Of a DNA stretch of 64,000 nt, positions 8,758 through 17,873 are shown piece after piece. Within the stretch, counting starts at the first letter, position 1. Each line of letters starts with the position of its first letter. The position numbers and the translations under genes are program-made. This stretch comes from an uncultured Clostridia bacterium. Lineage in GTDB: Bacteria > Bacillota > Clostridia > Lachnospirales > CAG-274. The notes under the pieces are model-generated. The model did no database searches, was not told where the DNA came from, and saw only the letters and a program-made list of their open reading frames with translations. The stretch covers positions 98,918-162,917 of the forward strand of contig CALWSK010000004.1 in assembly GCA_944384195.1 (NCBI GenBank). The letters run 5' to 3'.

Positions 8758-8767
8758 ATTAAAATGT

Positions 8768-8796
8768 TTGACAAATATGTTTTTAAGTTATATAAT
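8768..8796 (+). promoter_or_regulatory. Consensus promoter of tRNA-Leu(CAA)
   Basis: TTGACA (8768-8773), a 17-bp spacer and TATAAT (8791-8796), ending 13 bp before the mature tRNA. This is a full-consensus stable-RNA promoter. Confidence 0.92.
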
Positions 8797-8809
8797 ATTA
8801 GTGTATTTT

Positions 8810-8890
8810 GCCGTTGTGGCGGAACTGGCAGACGCACCAGACTCAAAATCTGGCGGTTTTTCCGTGTGGGTTCGAGTCCCACCAACGGCA
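8810..8890 (+). tRNA. tRNA-Leu (anticodon CAA)
   Basis: An 81-nt class II tRNA with acceptor stem GCCGTTG/CAACGGC, the D-arm region TGGCGGAACTGGCAGACGCA, anticodon loop CTCAAAA within CCAGA/TCTGG, a short variable arm and a GTTCGAGTC T-loop. The discriminator is A and CCA is not encoded. It is a monocistronic unit with its own promoter and terminator. A nearby open reading frame that spans it is spurious. Confidence 0.97.
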
Positions 8891-8897
8891 TTTTTTT

Positions 8898-8925
8898 AAA
8901 AGACGGATTTTCCGTCTTTTTTTGT
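8898..8925 (+). terminator. Intrinsic terminator after tRNA-Leu
   Basis: AAAAGACGGA and TCCGTCTTTT pair around a 3-nt loop and are followed by T residues. Confidence 0.92.
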
Positions 8926-8997
8926 CTATTTTTGCTATTTTACAATATTTATTTTTATACTTTTAGTTAATATTTTCGGAAATATATTCTATTTATA

Positions 8998-9026
8998 TTG
9001 ATTTTTTGGTAAATTTATGATACAAT
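8998..9026 (+). promoter_or_regulatory. Promoter of the tandem diguanylate cyclase operon
   Basis: TTGATT (8998-9003), a 17-bp spacer and TACAAT (9021-9026) with an upstream TG (TGA-TACAAT). A GGAGG site follows before the ATG at 9064. No cyclic-di-GMP riboswitch fold is evident in this short leader. Confidence 0.65.
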
Positions 9027-9063
9027 TATTACACTATTTTTTAATAAGGAGGAATTTTTTTTA

Positions 9064-10263
9064 ATGATAATTTCTTTTATTACATTTTTTATCTTTAACT
9101 ATTGTACGTTTGGTTATATATCAAAACTTATTATAGATTTTAGAAAAGATAAAATGCATTATTTAAAGCTTAGCGCTATAAATACATTAATTATGCTAAC
9201 TTTATATTTTTTTAAAGCTCCTTATTATATATCATATATTGTTGCATTAATAACTCTTACTATAGAATTTAGTGAATTAAAAAAACATTATTTACCTCAA
9301 TCTTTCTTATATTCAGGTATATTAGTTATAAATATAAGTTCTGCACATATATTCATAATAGCATTATATTGCCAATTTATAAATATTAAACCATATGAGC
9401 TATTTTTCTCTCCAAATTTATATTTTTTTAGTTTACTTTTGCTTTTTATAGCTTTATTTATTATTTTTTACATATGTAGTAAGATTATATCTCCAGAAGA
9501 TATAAAGAAAATATCTTCAAATATTAAATATTGTACTATAATATCATCGGTTATAATGTTTATTTTGTTATGCACATTTGTTGATATTTTAATATTAAAT
9601 TCTCAAGATTTTAGAATAGAACTTTCTTTTGCACTTATGTTTTCTGCTATTATGACATTATTTATATTCTACATATTATTTTTTTATACTGTAAAAAATT
9701 CAAATTTAGATAATTTAAAACAAAAAGCAGAAGAGCTTGAGGTACTAAGAGTTAAAAATATAATAAATAAGAAAAATATGCAAGATAAAATTTTAAAAGA
9801 TAATTTAACTGGTTGTTATAATAGAAAATATATAGTTTCTAAGATAAAGAGCAAATTTGATAATAATATATTTAATTTTGGTATATTTTTTATAGATATA
9901 AATAAGTTAAAGTTTGTAAATGATACTTTAGGGCACGATTTCGGTGATGAATATATTTTAAATGTAAGCAAAGCGATTAAAAATGCTGTAAGAGAGAATG
10001 ATTTAATTGCTAAGATAGGTGGAGATGAGTTTTTAATTTTATTAAATAATGTTACAGAAACTTATCTTAAAGAAGTAGAAGATAAAATTAGAAAAAACTT
10101 GGAAGAAATAGATAGAAAAACTCCAAATTATACTGTATCTGCTAGCATGGGATATGTTTTTGTAGATGAGCAAACTATAAAGCTTGGAATGGATGAAGTT
10201 ATTAAACTTGCAGATGAAAAAATGCGATATAATAAAAAGTGTTTTAAAGGAGAAAATGCTTAA
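9064..10263 (+). CDS. Membrane diguanylate cyclase (GGDEF) with intact I-site
   Basis: A 399-aa protein with about six hydrophobic segments in the first ~215 residues, a short coiled-coil linker and a C-terminal GGDEF domain. The active-site motif GGDEF is intact at about residues 319-323, and FFIDINKLKFVNDTLGHDFGDE is the usual first half. The product inhibition site RxxD (REND, Arg310) sits five residues before GGDEF. It should make cyclic-di-GMP from two GTP at the membrane, with feedback inhibition. The N-terminal sensor region is not recognised. The next cyclase gene begins directly after its stop. Confidence 0.9.
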   Translation: MIISFITFFIFNYCTFGYISKLIIDFRKDKMHYLKLSAINTLIMLTLYFFKAPYYISYIVALITLTIEFSELKKHYLPQSFLYSGILVINISSAHIFIIALYCQFINIKPYELFFSPNLYFFSLLLLFIALFIIFYICSKIISPEDIKKISSNIKYCTIISSVIMFILLCTFVDILILNSQDFRIELSFALMFSAIMTLFIFYILFFYTVKNSNLDNLKQKAEELEVLRVKNIINKKNMQDKILKDNLTGCYNRKYIVSKIKSKFDNNIFNFGIFFIDINKLKFVNDTLGHDFGDEYILNVSKAIKNAVRENDLIAKIGGDEFLILLNNVTETYLKEVEDKIRKNLEEIDRKTPNYTVSASMGYVFVDEQTIKLGMDEVIKLADEKMRYNKKCFKGENA

Positions 10264-11475
10264 ATGTTACAATTAGTCTATTTTATGGTTTTTATAATAT
10301 ATAATGGTTTGGTTTTTATATATTCTAAAAACTTATTTGCAACTACAACTCAAAAAAGAGATTATAATATTTGTATTGCAATAATTATAAATTTATTAAT
10401 TTGTTTTTTAGCTTCAAAAATGAGGATGAATATTCCAGAATGGATAGTTATGTTAATTTGTTTGCTAGTTTTATATGTAGATTTTACAGTTGTTTATAAA
10501 GCTGAAAAGATAAAAACTTTTCTTATTACCGCAAATTACATAATAAATTTCTTTTCAATAAAATTTATTATAATATCATTATGTAATATAATATACAATA
10601 TTCCTATTTATAACATAATAGATAATATAAATTTAATGTTGATGATTAATATAATAACAGATATAGTTAATATTTTATATATAATAGTATTTTTTAAATT
10701 ATTTTCAAATTATAATGTTGATGTGATATTATCTGATAAGAAGAATTTAAAAGTTTCCTTAATATTTGTATTTATGATTTTTATTTTTCTTATTTGCAAT
10801 ACATATCTTTTATATTTAAAAGAAAGTTTAAAGTTTTTACCAATACTTATTATAAAGATAAGTATATATGCTTTAGTAAGTTTTAAAATAACAATGTTTT
10901 ATTCTTTTTTTATTTCAAAGTTAAATCTATATGCTTTTAAGACGGAAAATATGAAAAAAGAAATTGAGGAAGATGAATTATATTTAAAACATTTAGAAAC
11001 TGAAGCAAATTATGATTATTTTACGTCTTGTTTTAAAAGAGATTTTGTTTATGAAAAAATAGATAAACTTTTAAAGGATAAATCTTTTTTCTCTTTAGTT
11101 TTTATAGATATAGATGGTTTAAAAACAGCAAATGATATTTATGGTCATGATGAAGGTGATTTTTATATAAAAGAAGTATCTAACATATTAAACGAAGAAT
11201 TTGTAGGGAAAGTTATTGGAAGAATTGGAGGAGATGAGTTTATAATTGTCTTAGAGGCAACAGATATGTATGCCACTATAAAATGCACTTTACGTTGTTA
11301 TGATAAGGCTATTGCTATACAGAAAAATTTTAATAAGCCATATCAAACTTCTTTAAGTTATGGTATAGTGGAAATTCTTCCAGATAATAGTTTTACAAGA
11401 GATGAAATAATTAAGATAGCTGATGAAAATATGTATGAATTTAAGAGAAAAAGGAAAAAACATAGGAAAAACTAA
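10264..11475 (+). CDS. Second membrane diguanylate cyclase (GGDEF) lacking the I-site
   Basis: A 403-aa protein with the same layout as its upstream neighbour: about six membrane segments, a charged helical linker and a GGDEF domain with GRIGGDEFIIVLE (GGDEF about 322-326) and FIDIDGLKTANDIYGHDEGD. The four residues at the inhibitory-site position read FVGK instead of RxxD, so allosteric product inhibition should be weak or absent. Overall identity to the neighbour is low outside the motifs, suggesting an old duplication. The start ATG follows the previous TAA with no gap, so translation is probably coupled. Confidence 0.88.
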   Translation: MLQLVYFMVFIIYNGLVFIYSKNLFATTTQKRDYNICIAIIINLLICFLASKMRMNIPEWIVMLICLLVLYVDFTVVYKAEKIKTFLITANYIINFFSIKFIIISLCNIIYNIPIYNIIDNINLMLMINIITDIVNILYIIVFFKLFSNYNVDVILSDKKNLKVSLIFVFMIFIFLICNTYLLYLKESLKFLPILIIKISIYALVSFKITMFYSFFISKLNLYAFKTENMKKEIEEDELYLKHLETEANYDYFTSCFKRDFVYEKIDKLLKDKSFFSLVFIDIDGLKTANDIYGHDEGDFYIKEVSNILNEEFVGKVIGRIGGDEFIIVLEATDMYATIKCTLRCYDKAIAIQKNFNKPYQTSLSYGIVEILPDNSFTRDEIIKIADENMYEFKRKRKKHRKN

Positions 11476-11505
11476 AGGTTAGGTCAAAGCCCTAGCCTTT
11501 TTATA
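11474..11505 (+). terminator. Intrinsic terminator after the cyclase operon
   Basis: AAAGGTTAGG pairs with CCTAGCCTTT (one T-G wobble) and T residues follow. Confidence 0.85.
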
Positions 11506-11510
11506 TTTTA

Positions 11511-11539
11511 TAGACAAATAATATATTTTTAGTTATAAT
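11511..11539 (+). promoter_or_regulatory. Promoter of the polysaccharide flippase gene
   Basis: TAGACA (11511-11516), a 17-bp spacer and a perfect TATAAT (11534-11539). The flippase ATG is 30 bp downstream after AAAGGAGG. Confidence 0.7.
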
Positions 11540-11569
11540 ATAAAAAATAAAGCTAAAAGGAGGGCTAGA

Positions 11570-13051
11570 ATGTCTCACAATCAAAAGATAGCTAAAGATA
11601 CTATAATATATCTAATAGCAAAAATAATAGAGGGACTAGTAGGAGTTCTTACTATATCTGCTATGTCTTATATTTATCTTCCAAGCCAGGTTGGTAAATA
11701 TTCTTCTATAAATATAGCTATAACAACAGTAGCTATGATTTTAATTCAGTGGTTAGTACAGTCAGTATTAAGATATATTCATAAATATGAGATAGAAAAA
11801 AAGCAAGAACAATTTTATTCTACAGTTTTCTTTTCTTGGTTTAAAGTAAATTTTATATTTTTATTTATATCAAGCTTTTTTATTTTAGCTATAAATATGC
11901 CTTTTTTATCTAGTATAAAAGAATTTTTTCCTACAGGCTTACTTTTAGCTAGTATAGGTATGTTTTTTACTTATAATACTTCACAACTTGTTATAGGGCT
12001 ACTTGCAGGTGTTAGGAAAAGTAAGTTAAATCTTGTTTTATCTACTATAAATGTAATAGGGAAGTTGGTATTTATAATAATTTTAAATAAAGTTTTTGGT
12101 ACAGATATAAAATGGATATTTGTAAGCTATATTATATTTGATTTTATAACAGCTTTTATAGGAATAATAAATTTAGATATAATAAAATATATAAATATAA
12201 AAGCTTATGATAAAGAAATATTATCTGTTTTAAAAATATACGGGCTTCCTCTTATGGGAAATATGTTTGCTACCTCTGTTTTAAATAAATCTGATATATA
12301 TATAATAAGATATTTTTTAGATGAAAGTAGTGTTGGGATATATCAGACAAACTATTCTATAATAGCTTCTGCTTTTACGCTATTAGCAGCTGGTGCTATG
12401 AGAGGGAGTTATCCTACCATAATAAAAACTTGGAGCGAAGGAAAACAAGAAGAGGCAAAAGGGCTTATATCAAATGCAATAAGAACATATCTTCTTATAT
12501 CTATTCCGGCAGTTTTTGGTGTTTTTTGCTTATCAGATTTTATAGCAAAGGTATTGTTTGAAGAAAAATATTTTTCTGGCAATAATATTATGGGGTTTGT
12601 AGCTTGTGGTATGCTTTTTCTCGGACTTACAGAATATGCTATAAAGCCTTGGGAGCTAAAGGCAAAAACTAAAGAAATATTTAAAAGAAGTATGATAAGT
12701 GGGGTTATAAATATAATTTTAAACCTTATATTTATAAAATATTTTGGCTATAAATTTGCAGCATTTAGCACATTTTTATCTTTTCTTTTATATTTTATGC
12801 TTGCAAAATACGGAACAAAAAAAGAAATGCCTTTTATTCTAAATAAAAAATCTCTTTTTAGAATTATAATAAGTTGTTTTGTTATGAGTTTATTTATATT
12901 ATTTATAAAAAGATATATTTCTTGCAATATAATTACATTAGCTTTAATTGTTATAATAGCTATGATACTTTATTTTATATTTTTATATATAACAGGTGAA
13001 ATAAAAAAGGAAATAGATTTTATATTAAATAAGCTAAGACGCAAAAACTAA
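11570..13051 (+). CDS. Polysaccharide flippase (Wzx/MATE-like, MOP superfamily)
   Basis: A 493-aa polytopic membrane protein with 12-14 predicted hydrophobic helices throughout. The N-terminus (IIYLIAKIIEGLVGVLTISAM) and the central GLPLMGNMFATSVLN/SDIYIIRYFLDESSVGIY blocks are typical of the polysaccharide synthesis/export branch of the MOP family. The expected role is flipping lipid-linked repeat units across the cytoplasmic membrane. It opens the surface-polysaccharide locus and is separated from the dehydrogenase gene by a 123-bp region with its own promoter. Confidence 0.9.
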   Translation: MSHNQKIAKDTIIYLIAKIIEGLVGVLTISAMSYIYLPSQVGKYSSINIAITTVAMILIQWLVQSVLRYIHKYEIEKKQEQFYSTVFFSWFKVNFIFLFISSFFILAINMPFLSSIKEFFPTGLLLASIGMFFTYNTSQLVIGLLAGVRKSKLNLVLSTINVIGKLVFIIILNKVFGTDIKWIFVSYIIFDFITAFIGIINLDIIKYINIKAYDKEILSVLKIYGLPLMGNMFATSVLNKSDIYIIRYFLDESSVGIYQTNYSIIASAFTLLAAGAMRGSYPTIIKTWSEGKQEEAKGLISNAIRTYLLISIPAVFGVFCLSDFIAKVLFEEKYFSGNNIMGFVACGMLFLGLTEYAIKPWELKAKTKEIFKRSMISGVINIILNLIFIKYFGYKFAAFSTFLSFLLYFMLAKYGTKKEMPFILNKKSLFRIIISCFVMSLFILFIKRYISCNIITLALIVIIAMILYFIFLYITGEIKKEIDFILNKLRRKN

Positions 13052-13059
13052 AATAATTA

Positions 13060-13088
13060 TTGTTAAAAGTCTTAAAAAGTGGTAAAAT
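13060..13088 (+). promoter_or_regulatory. Promoter of the wecC-tagA polysaccharide operon
   Basis: TTGTTA (13060-13065), 17 bp and TAAAAT (13083-13088) with an upstream TG. A small palindrome GTTTTTAAAAAC lies between the promoter and the start codon of the dehydrogenase gene. Confidence 0.55.
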
Positions 13089-13174
13089 GGAAATAATGTA
13101 AAAATGATTTTTTGTAGTAAAATTAGCTATAAACTTTGTTTTTAAAAACTAAGCTATAGAAAGGATTTAAGCAT

Positions 13175-14428
13175 ATGAAAAAAATATGTATGATTGGTAT
13201 TGGATATGTAGGACTGCCTACTGCTGCTATGTTTGCTAGCAAAGGGCATAAAGTTATTGGATACGACTTAAACCAAAAAGCAGTAGATGCTCTTAATAGA
13301 GGTGAAATTATTATAGAAGAACCAGGCCTTTTAGAGCTTGTTAAATCTTGTGTAGAAAAAGGCACCTTAAGCGCAACAACTACTTGCCCTCCAGATTGTG
13401 ATGTATATATAATAGCTGTTCCAACACCTATAAATGAGGACAAAACGGCAGATATGAGTTATGTACAAAGCGCTACTAAAGCTATAGTGCCTCATCTTAG
13501 AAAGGGTAATATAGTTATTTTAGAATCTACTTCTCCTCCAAGAACAGTAGAAGATTTAATGCTTCCTATATTAAAAGAAACAGGACTTGTTCTTGGAGAA
13601 GAGCTTTTAGTGGCACATTCTCCAGAGCGTATATTGCCAGGAAGAGTTATAGAAGAGCTTAGAACAAATAGCCGTATAGTTGGTGGTATAAACGAAAAAT
13701 CTAGTCTTGAAGTTAAAAAAGTTTATGAAAGTATAGTTGAAGGAGAAATTTTTATAACAACTTCTACAACTGCTGAAATGTGCAAGGTTATGGAAAATAC
13801 TTTTAGAGACGTAAATATAGCACTTGCTAATGAGCTTGCAAAAATAAGCGAAGAGCTAGGAGTTAATGCATTTGAAGTAATAGAGCTTGCTAATAAACAT
13901 CCAAGAGTAAATCTATTAAGCCCAGGTCCTGGGGTTGGCGGACATTGTATAGCTCTTGACCCTTGGTTTTTAGTAGAAAAATCTGAAAATGCTAAGCTTA
14001 TAAAACAAGCAAGACTTATAAATGATAGTATGCCAAGCTTTGTATTTGAAAAGATAAAAACTATATTAGGTGGTTTTAATGGGCAAACTATATCTATACT
14101 AGGTGCTACATATAAGCCAAATATAGATGATGTAAGAGAAAGCCCTATAATGCATCTTATAGATATGCTTAAGAAAGAAAACTTAAAATTAAATATTTGT
14201 GAGCCACATGTGAAAGATGATATAACTGATAATATGGAGCTTTATCCTTCTTTAGAAGGCAGTAGTCTTATGGTGCTTGCTGTAAATCATGACGAGTTTA
14301 AAGATATAGATTTTAAAAAGGTATCTTCTCTATTAAAAGATAAAAATATTTTAGATACTAGAAACTTCTTTGATAGAAAACAAATAGAAGAAAATAATAT
14401 AAATTACTATCTTTTAGGTGAAAAGTAA
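13175..14428 (+). CDS. wecC: UDP-N-acetyl-D-mannosamine dehydrogenase-type nucleotide sugar dehydrogenase
   Basis: A 417-aa NAD-dependent enzyme of the UDP-glucose/GDP-mannose dehydrogenase family. Visible are the Rossmann motif GIGYVGLPTAAMFASKGH, the LLVAHSPERILPG block, and the catalytic cysteine Cys258 in GPGVGGHCIALDPWFL. The Pro-rich VGGHCIALDPWFL form is characteristic of WecC-like UDP-ManNAc dehydrogenases, which make UDP-ManNAcA by two oxidations. The C-terminal domain contains GATYKPNIDDVRESP. It starts the main polysaccharide operon and overlaps the next glycosyltransferase by one base. Substrate assignment is by family resemblance, and related hexuronic dehydrogenases remain possible. 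Confidence 0.92.
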   Translation: MKKICMIGIGYVGLPTAAMFASKGHKVIGYDLNQKAVDALNRGEIIIEEPGLLELVKSCVEKGTLSATTTCPPDCDVYIIAVPTPINEDKTADMSYVQSATKAIVPHLRKGNIVILESTSPPRTVEDLMLPILKETGLVLGEELLVAHSPERILPGRVIEELRTNSRIVGGINEKSSLEVKKVYESIVEGEIFITTSTTAEMCKVMENTFRDVNIALANELAKISEELGVNAFEVIELANKHPRVNLLSPGPGVGGHCIALDPWFLVEKSENAKLIKQARLINDSMPSFVFEKIKTILGGFNGQTISILGATYKPNIDDVRESPIMHLIDMLKKENLKLNICEPHVKDDITDNMELYPSLEGSSLMVLAVNHDEFKDIDFKKVSSLLKDKNILDTRNFFDRKQIEENNINYYLLGEK

Positions 14429-15675
14429 TGGAAAAAGTTCTTATAATAGCAAATCAATTTCCGCCAATGGGTGGTTCTGGTGTGCAAAGAAGCGTAAAAT
14501 TTGTAAAGCATCTTAGAAGTTTTGGATATGAACCTATAGTATTTACAAGAGAAACAAAAACTGCTAAGCTCTTAGATGAAACATTACTAGAGGATATTCC
14601 TAAGGATACAAAAATAATAAGAACAAAAGCTTATGAAACAAGCGAAGTAGATGGAATATTTAGAATACCAGCAAAGGTTATCAGTAAAATTATGATTCCA
14701 GATAGTGCTAGGATATGGTTTGAAAAAAGTAAAAAAAGGGCGCTTTCTCTCATAAAAGAAGAAAATATAAAGCTTATTTATACAACTAGTGCTCCATATA
14801 GCGACCATCTTCTTGGGTTATATATAAAAAATAAGATGCCAAATATAAAATGGGTAGTAGATTTTAGGGACGAATGGACAAATAATCCATATACCTTAGA
14901 TAATCCACATAATCCTATAAGGACTAAGATAGAAAAGAATATGGAAAAGTCTGTTTTAGATATGGCAGACTATCTTATAACTAATACACCAGTTATGAGG
15001 GATAATTTTATAAAGAATAATAATCTAAAAGGAGATAATTTCTTTGTTATTCCAAATGGATATGATAAGGAAGACTTTAAGGATATAGATTTTAGCCCAA
15101 GACATAATAAAAAATTTACTATGGTATATACTGGTGCTTTATATGGCAGAAGAAAACCAGATAATTTTTTTAAGGCTATTAAAAATTTAAAAGATAAAAA
15201 CCTTATTTTACCAAATAGTATAAAAGTAGAGCTTATAGGAAATTATCATAAAGATAAGCTAATGGCTCTTATTTCCTCTTTTTCTTTGCAAGATGAAATA
15301 GAGATAATAGGATACGTTCCTCATAATGTATGTATAAATCATCAAATAGCATCTGATGCCCTTGTCCTTATAGAAGGAGGGGGAAGAGGAGCAAATGCAT
15401 TTTATACAGGAAAAATATTTGAATATATGAATACAAATCGTCCAGTTATAGCTATATTGCCAGATGGCGTGGCTAAAGATTTAGTGTTAGAGGCTAATAT
15501 AGGTAAGGTAGCAAATACTGACGATGTAGAAGATATAGAAAATGTTATTTTTTCTTGTTATAAAGAGTGGCAAGATAAAAAATCTTTTAGCCCAAATTTT
15601 GATATAATTAAAAAATATGAAAGAAAAGAGCTTACAAAAAAGTTAGCAGAAATTTTTGATAAGGCTCTAAAATAA
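14428..15675 (+). CDS. GT4-family glycosyltransferase
   Basis: A 415-aa GT-B fold glycosyltransferase. The N-terminal acceptor domain begins VLIIANQFPPMGGSGVQRSVKFVKHL, a signature of the GT4-like group that includes mannosaminyl and fucosaminyl transferases. VVDFRDEWTNNPY and the donor-binding stretch FTMVYTGALYGRRKPDNF followed by IFEYMNTNRPVIA are visible. No membrane segment is seen; it probably acts at the inner face of the membrane on a lipid-linked acceptor. The donor sugar is unknown. It overlaps the upstream dehydrogenase gene by one base. Confidence 0.88.
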   Translation: MEKVLIIANQFPPMGGSGVQRSVKFVKHLRSFGYEPIVFTRETKTAKLLDETLLEDIPKDTKIIRTKAYETSEVDGIFRIPAKVISKIMIPDSARIWFEKSKKRALSLIKEENIKLIYTTSAPYSDHLLGLYIKNKMPNIKWVVDFRDEWTNNPYTLDNPHNPIRTKIEKNMEKSVLDMADYLITNTPVMRDNFIKNNNLKGDNFFVIPNGYDKEDFKDIDFSPRHNKKFTMVYTGALYGRRKPDNFFKAIKNLKDKNLILPNSIKVELIGNYHKDKLMALISSFSLQDEIEIIGYVPHNVCINHQIASDALVLIEGGGRGANAFYTGKIFEYMNTNRPVIAILPDGVAKDLVLEANIGKVANTDDVEDIENVIFSCYKEWQDKKSFSPNFDIIKKYERKELTKKLAEIFDKALK

Positions 15676-15708
15676 ACCAAAATTAATGCTTTGGGGTGTG
15701 ATAATAAA

Positions 15709-16845
15709 ATGAAAGTACTTCACTTAATAAGCGGTGGAGATGGTGGCGGAGCAAAAACTCATGTCATTACACTTCTTAAAAAGCTTATAAAAGAGGGTAT
15801 AGAAGTAGAACTTTTATGCATAATGGAAGGCATATTCACAGAAGAAGCAAAGCTTGCAAAAATACCTACAACAATAATAAAACAAAAAAGAAGATATAGC
15901 ATAAAGCCTATATTAGAAATAAAAAAGCATATTATAGAAGGAAAATTTGATTTAGTCCATTGCCACGGAGCTAGAGCAAATTATATAGCTTTTTTTATAC
16001 AAAATTCTATAGATATACCTTTTATAACAACTTTGCATAGTGATTATAAGCTAGATTTTAAAGATAGTCTTTATAAACAAGCTATATTTATGCCTATAAA
16101 TGCTATATCTATTAGAAAGTTTGACTATATATTAGCAGTTACAAATGCTTTTAAAAATATGCTTTTATCAAGAGGATTTGATGAAAATAAGCTAAAGGTT
16201 ATTTATAATGGTATAGATATGACAAAGGATATACGCCCTATGCCTAAAGAAGAGTTTTTTAAAGCTCATAATATAGAATATAATAAAAATTATACTTATA
16301 TAGGTATAGCAGCTAGGCTTCAAGCAGTAAAAGGACTAGAACATTTTGTAGCATCTGCTAAAATACTATTAGAAAAAAACAAAAACCTTATGTTTTTAAT
16401 AGCAGGTAGTGGCAGTTTAGAAGATAGCTTAAAATCATATATAAAGGAAAATAAGTTAGAAGATAATATAAAGATGTTAGGTTTTTTAAAAGATATAGAT
16501 AGTTTTTATAATGCTATAGATATAAATGTTTTGACAAGCTATTCAGAAAGCTTTCCTTATGCTCTATTAGAAGGGGCTAGGCTAAAAAAGGCAACAGTTG
16601 CAACGGCAGTAGGAGGTATTCCAGAAATGATAAAAGATAATCAAACGGGATTTCTTATAAAGCCAGAAGATAGCAAAGATATAGCCGAAAAAATAGAAAT
16701 ATTGCTAAAAGATAAAAGTCTTATCCAAAAATTTGGTGAAAACTTTTATGACTATGTGTCTGAAAATTTTTCAGATAATAAAATGGCTCATACGCATATA
16801 GAAATATATAAAAATATTGTAAAGGAGAAACAATATGATAGATAA
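15709..16845 (+). CDS. GT4-family glycosyltransferase
   Basis: A GT-B fold, GT4-type glycosyltransferase of 378 aa from the ATG chosen here. The N-terminus VLHLISGGDGGGAKTHV, LVHCHGARANYIAF, and the C-terminal donor-site signature SYSESFPYALLEGARLKKATVATAVGGIPEMI (split here by the usual acidic residue) are clear. The ATG at 15709 is preferred over an in-frame TTG at 15691 because GGGGTG lies 10 bp upstream of the ATG and overlaps the TTG codon. It is part of the surface-polysaccharide operon, and its 3' end overlaps the DUF4330 gene by 11 bp. Sugar specificity cannot be read. Confidence 0.88.
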   Translation: MKVLHLISGGDGGGAKTHVITLLKKLIKEGIEVELLCIMEGIFTEEAKLAKIPTTIIKQKRRYSIKPILEIKKHIIEGKFDLVHCHGARANYIAFFIQNSIDIPFITTLHSDYKLDFKDSLYKQAIFMPINAISIRKFDYILAVTNAFKNMLLSRGFDENKLKVIYNGIDMTKDIRPMPKEEFFKAHNIEYNKNYTYIGIAARLQAVKGLEHFVASAKILLEKNKNLMFLIAGSGSLEDSLKSYIKENKLEDNIKMLGFLKDIDSFYNAIDINVLTSYSESFPYALLEGARLKKATVATAVGGIPEMIKDNQTGFLIKPEDSKDIAEKIEILLKDKSLIQKFGENFYDYVSENFSDNKMAHTHIEIYKNIVKEKQYDR

Positions 16846-17353
16846 AAATGGTAAACTTTTTGGTATTGTCAATGTAGTTGATTTACTTGTAGGTATTGTA
16901 ATAATAGCTCTTATAGCTGTAGTGGGGATAAGACTTACTAGTTCTTCAAGAAATGCAGAAGGACAAAACCTTGTAAACGGAGAAAAAGAAATATATGTAA
17001 CGCTTTATGGGAACTCTATAGTGCCAGAGGCGGCAGAGATTTTAAAACCGGGTGATAAATTAGTAGCTAATAATGTATTTACTAATGCAGAGATAGTATC
17101 TGTAGATGTAAAACCGGCAGCTTATATAACTACAAATTCTGATGGAGAAGCTCTTTTACAAGAACACCCTATTTGGAAAGATATAACAGTTGTTATAAAA
17201 GATAAGGTAAATGCTAGTAATCCTATCTTAAAAGCAGGAAATCAAGAAGTTCGTGTAAACTATAACTTTATATTAAAAACGCAACAGTTTGAAGCAAACT
17301 GTAAAGTTAGAGATATACAGCTAAAAGATATACAAAATACTACTGGTGAATAG
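16835..17353 (+). CDS. DUF4330 family membrane-anchored protein
   Basis: A 172-aa protein beginning MIDKNGKLFGIVNVVDLLVG, the hallmark of DUF4330 proteins, with one transmembrane helix at about residues 11-31 and a small extracytoplasmic beta-rich domain. Such genes are frequently embedded in exopolysaccharide loci of Clostridia, but no biochemical function is established to my knowledge. It overlaps the preceding glycosyltransferase by 11 bp and sits directly before the small O-antigen-ligase-associated protein. Confidence 0.8.
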   Translation: MIDKNGKLFGIVNVVDLLVGIVIIALIAVVGIRLTSSSRNAEGQNLVNGEKEIYVTLYGNSIVPEAAEILKPGDKLVANNVFTNAEIVSVDVKPAAYITTNSDGEALLQEHPIWKDITVVIKDKVNASNPILKAGNQEVRVNYNFILKTQQFEANCKVRDIQLKDIQNTTGE

Positions 17354-17363
17354 GAGTGTTTTT

Positions 17364-17873
17364 ATGCCTTTATTTATAAAAGAAAGTCTTTTATACAAAA
17401 TTTTTGATAAAATAATTATAAAACCTTATAACAATAGCAAATTTAAAATATTTATGACAAATTTATCTACTAGTTTTAAAGCTAGTTTTTTATATAAAAT
17501 ATTTGAAAGATATATAAGAAAAAACCCTTATTTTTTATCTAGTTTTTCTTATAAACTATTTAGAAAATTAATACGTGTTATAGATAAAATTATGGATTTT
17601 ATTAATCTTATTTGCAAAAAATGTCTAAAAGGTAGTGAGATTTGTGAAGAGACAAAAAACTTTAAAGCTATGAAGCTAGATAAAAAGTTTTCTTTAGCTT
17701 CTATTTTGTTTAGTGCTTTTTCTCTTGCATATATTATAGGGTCTATAATAAATAAATCTTCAAACCTTTATATTTTTGCTACTCTTATTTTTATATCTTT
17801 TATGCTATATGTTTTAGGAATTAATGAAAATTGTTATAAAAAAAGTATTATTTATAAGTTGGTGAAAATGTGA
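17364..17873 (+). CDS. Small basic membrane protein preceding the O-antigen ligase
   Basis: About 169 aa from the ATG at 17364, chosen because TAGGAG sits 7-11 bp upstream; an earlier in-frame ATG at 17346 has no such site. The first ~100 residues are basic and amphipathic, and two hydrophobic helices occupy about residues 115-160. Its stop overlaps the GTG start of the O-antigen ligase by 3 bp. In many Clostridia the O-antigen ligase carries an extra N-terminal region of about this size and character, so this may be that region encoded as a separate polypeptide (inference). No motif gives a function. Confidence 0.6.
   Translation: MPLFIKESLLYKIFDKIIIKPYNNSKFKIFMTNLSTSFKASFLYKIFERYIRKNPYFLSSFSYKLFRKLIRVIDKIMDFINLICKKCLKGSEICEETKNFKAMKLDKKFSLASILFSAFSLAYIIGSIINKSSNLYIFATLIFISFMLYVLGINENCYKKSIIYKLVKM

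Noticed and set aside
8743..8970. 75-codon plus-strand reading frame
   Set aside because: It runs through the whole tRNA-Leu gene and the terminator; it is a shadow with no ribosome site.
9027..9063. Cyclic-di-GMP riboswitch before the cyclase genes
   Set aside because: The leader is under 40 nt and has no aptamer-like sequence.
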